Part shown: piece by piece, positions 6,334-7,435 of the stretch | Position numbering within the stretch: position 1 is the stretch's first letter | Layout of the letters: each line of letters begins with the position of its first letter | From: an uncultured Clostridia bacterium | Lineage (GTDB): Bacteria; Bacillota; Clostridia; UBA1381 | Length of the DNA: 7,435 nt | Assembly (NCBI GenBank): GCA_944391635.1 | Contig: CALXUL010000079.1 | Span: 1 to 7,435 of the forward strand | Reading direction: 5' to 3' | Made by a program: the position numbers and the translations under genes | Notes under the pieces: model-generated | Seen by the model: the letters and a program-made list of their open reading frames with translations, nothing else | Told to the model about the DNA's origin: nothing | Databases searched by the model: none

Positions 6334-6800
6334 ATAGAATTAATGGGCTTATAGCACATTGACGATAAGTGTGTATGTGGAAAATGAGGGATAGCGGTGA
6401 GCAAGCGCCTGATTTTGAGAAGCGGGGAGCTGCCCGTAATGCTTGTTTATTGCAATCGGAGGTTTTATATGATACCGGAAGCGGTAGGATTTTTCCCGTT
6501 TTCCCGAAAGGGGACGAGCAGAGTGTGTTTTTGGACTGCACTTGAGAGAAAAAGAGGATAAATGTTAGTGCTGGAAACGGCTACATATAGACTCCCATCA
6601 GCGACGCTGCAAAAGCAGCGTATGCCGCGCCGACAAGGTAAGCGGCAAAGGGATAGCACAGGATTTGCTGTGCAGTCTGCGAAGTACATAGCTTCGTAAT
6701 TTCTCCTTTTTTGTAAAGGGGAGAGAGGGCCGCGCCCGGAAACGGCGTGACTGTTGAGGGGGAGAACCCCATAAAATCCAAAAGAAGGGGGTAAAACAAA
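6334..6800 (+). ncRNA. Long structured leader or non-coding RNA of unknown family
   Basis: About 470 nt separate the strong promoter from the dockerin start codon. Read as RNA the region is rich in local hairpins: a 6-bp helix 6401-6406/6441-6446 enclosing 6423-6426/6433-6436; TACCG-GAAG-CGGTA (6473-6486); TTCCC-GAAA-GGGGA (6501-6514), extendable by GC pairs; ACGCTGC-AAAA-GCAGCGT (6604-6621, perfect 7 bp); GCCGC/GCGGC (6624-6646); GCACAG/CTGTGC (6656-6673); CGAAG/CTTCG (6680-6696); a 9-11 bp helix closing 6703-6723; a GAAA-capped stem at about 6732-6748; and GGGG/CCCC (6758-6770). Several loops are GNRA-like. I could not assign it to 6S, tmRNA, SRP, RNase P, T-box or a riboswitch class. It may be a 5' leader, a separate RNA, or contain a repetitive element. 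The hairpins are visible; the RNA role is inference. Confidence 0.4.
6469..6561 (+). CDS. Possible 30-aa small ORF in the leader
   Basis: ATG at 6469 follows CGGAGG (6457-6462) at 6-nt spacing and opens 30 codons ending in TAA at 6559-6561. The product starts MIPEAVGFFPFSRKG and ends in a basic RKRG; it resembles nothing I recognise. It could be a leader peptide whose translation affects the hairpins downstream. Against it, two GNRA-type hairpins (6473-6486 and 6501-6514) lie inside the frame, which suggests the selected product is RNA. The next frame, opening at 6562 directly on the stop codon, has only a poorly spaced ribosome binding site. Confidence 0.2.
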   Translation: MIPEAVGFFPFSRKGTSRVCFWTALERKRG

Positions 6801-7397
6801 GTGAGAACTTTCAAAAAAGTTTTGCTTGCATGTGCAGCAGTCGGAACAATGACCGCTATGATGGCATCATCTGCTTTTGCTGCTAAATATGCTGATGGAA
6901 AAGCCAGCGCAGATATGTCTGTTGCAGAGCTTGAAGGAGTACAGGGTCAGCTTACTGTTCTTGTAATCGCTAAGGGCGCAGATGACGACGGTATTACTGC
7001 TGACGAAATCCTTTATATTGACCAGAATGATGCTGCAACAGAAGGTCTGTTCCAGAACATGGGCTTAAGGGGTTCAGATACTCTTCCTGATGGCGATTAT
7101 GTAATCAAAAACGGCGGCGAGAACCTTGACGCTATAATCGTTCAGGAATTTACAATCGGTGGCGGCGGCACAGTAATTATATGGGGCGACGTTAATGCAG
7201 ATAATACAGTTGGACCTGACGACGTAACAAGACTGCTCCGTCATACAACTGGTGCGGAGTTGCTTGAGTACCTTGAAGACGAGCTTCTTGCAAGATGTGA
7301 CGTTTCGTTAAATGGATCAGTTGGACCTGAAGACGTAACAAGACTGCTTCGTCATACAACTGGTGCGGAACTTCTTCCTGAAGTAAAGCCCGAATAA
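6801..7397 (+). CDS. Secreted dockerin type I (paired EF-hand) protein
   Basis: This 198-aa exported protein has an N-terminal signal peptide (residues 1-27; basic RTFKK, hydrophobic core, AFA cleavage site). A domain of alternating short hydrophobic stretches and glycines follows (about 48-120; includes ILYIDQ and LPDGDYVIKNGGE), probably a small beta-sandwich I cannot name. The C-terminus has two dockerin-type F-hand repeats. The calcium loops run D130-x-N132-x-D134 to D141 and D167-x-S169-x-N171 to D178, each followed by the same helix VTRLLRHTTGAELL. Type I dockerins bind cohesins to anchor proteins to scaffoldins or the cell surface. There is no catalytic domain, so it may be a structural or adaptor protein. 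GTG start with AAGGGGG at 6785-6791, 9 nt upstream. LLAC at 8-11 resembles a lipobox, but the hydrophobic run before it is very short. Ile codons favour ATC/ATT (8 of 10), unlike spo0A, hinting at high expression or different ancestry. Confidence 0.85.
   Translation: MRTFKKVLLACAAVGTMTAMMASSAFAAKYADGKASADMSVAELEGVQGQLTVLVIAKGADDDGITADEILYIDQNDAATEGLFQNMGLRGSDTLPDGDYVIKNGGENLDAIIVQEFTIGGGGTVIIWGDVNADNTVGPDDVTRLLRHTTGAELLEYLEDELLARCDVSLNGSVGPEDVTRLLRHTTGAELLPEVKPE
7207..7369 (+). repeat. Near-identical 52-bp direct repeat encoding dockerin motifs
   Basis: 7207-7258 and 7318-7369 differ at only 2 of 52 positions (one changes Asp to Glu, one is silent) and are offset by 111 bp. Each encodes the last half of a calcium loop and the following helix, SVGPEDVTRLLRHT-type. 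Such DNA-level identity, including third codon positions, points to recent duplication or gene conversion within the gene rather than just conserved protein sequence. Confidence 0.85.
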
Positions 7398-7421
7398 TAA
7401 AATAATGGAGGAAAAGATACA

Positions 7422-7435
7422 ATGAAAAAGATTGT
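7422..7435 (+). CDS. Start of another gene, cut by window end
   Basis: ATG AAA AAG ATT follows TGGAGGA (7406-7412), and the frame begins 24 nt after the dockerin gene's stop. Only the first four codons are visible. MKKI is a common beginning of a signal peptide, so a second exported protein in the same operon is plausible, but nothing more can be said. No terminator separates it from the dockerin gene. Confidence 0.55.

Noticed and set aside
6562..6699. 45-codon plus-strand frame after the 30-codon frame, as an independent gene
   Set aside because: The only purine-rich site before it is 3 nt away, the product is basic with no recognisable pattern, and it spans several perfect hairpins better explained as RNA structure. 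Kept only as part of a finding.
6300..6800. CRISPR array, tRNA, rRNA, 6S, tmRNA, SRP or RNase P RNA in the gap
   Set aside because: No regularly spaced repeats, no cloverleaf or CCA end, and none of the conserved landmarks of these RNAs were found by eye.
6581..6814. Minus-strand 77-codon open frame overlapping the dockerin start, ending in an Ala-rich hydrophobic stretch
   Set aside because: It starts from a TTG inside the dockerin gene's first codons, has no ribosome binding site, and its Ala-rich part is simply the hairpin sequences read backwards.
6810..6835. Dockerin protein as a lipoprotein (LLAC at residues 8-11)
   Set aside because: Only about four hydrophobic residues precede the cysteine, and a longer hydrophobic core with a good AFA signal peptidase I site follows; secretion by an ordinary signal peptide is more likely.
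7192..7422. Minus-strand 76-codon frame with internal repeats (HQLYD...VLLR) opposite the dockerin repeats
   Set aside because: The repeats are the antisense reading of the duplicated dockerin motifs; there is no independent support for a gene.

Overview
The window looks like chromosomal DNA of an anaerobic, endospore-forming member of the Clostridia. It carries intact spoIVB and spo0A genes in the order usual for spore-forming Firmicutes, strong Shine-Dalgarno sites before most genes, moderate-to-low GC, ATA-rich isoleucine codon use in the sporulation genes, and a secreted dockerin-bearing protein of the sort common in plant- or gut-associated Clostridia. The species cannot be named from the sequence alone.

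Layout. Positions 1-3902 are all on the minus strand. Read in transcription order they are pcrA (UvrD-family helicase), a HAD phosphatase 11 nt after it, then a strong internal sigma-A promoter with a short leader, rplM (L13) and rpsI (S9), and a probable intrinsic terminator at the left edge. Positions 3903-4071 form a divergent intergenic region. It holds a good extended -10 promoter for pcrA and a possible forespore-type promoter for spoIVB. From 4072 on, everything is on the plus strand: spoIVB (forespore signalling serine protease), a 169-nt regulatory gap with a full-consensus Spo0A box and a repeated TGTWACA motif, then spo0A (sporulation master regulator).

Positions 6167-6800 hold no convincing protein gene over more than 600 nt. 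This stretch contains an A-rich tract, a pair of short near-repeats, an exact-consensus sigma-A promoter (TTGACA-17-TATAAT), and then about 470 nt of hairpin-dense sequence leading to a GTG-started gene. That gene encodes a 198-aa secreted protein with a small predicted beta-type domain and two EF-hand dockerin repeats that are almost identical at the DNA level. A further gene begins at 7422 and runs off the window.

How the parts fit. The left block is housekeeping: translation plus DNA repair. The centre is a sporulation control pair, where SpoIVB acts late between forespore and mother cell and Spo0A acts at the start of the pathway, with a Spo0A box suggesting autoregulation. The right end is a separate, probably highly expressed surface or secreted-protein locus. 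Its long structured leader is the least explained part of the window and the best candidate for something undescribed.
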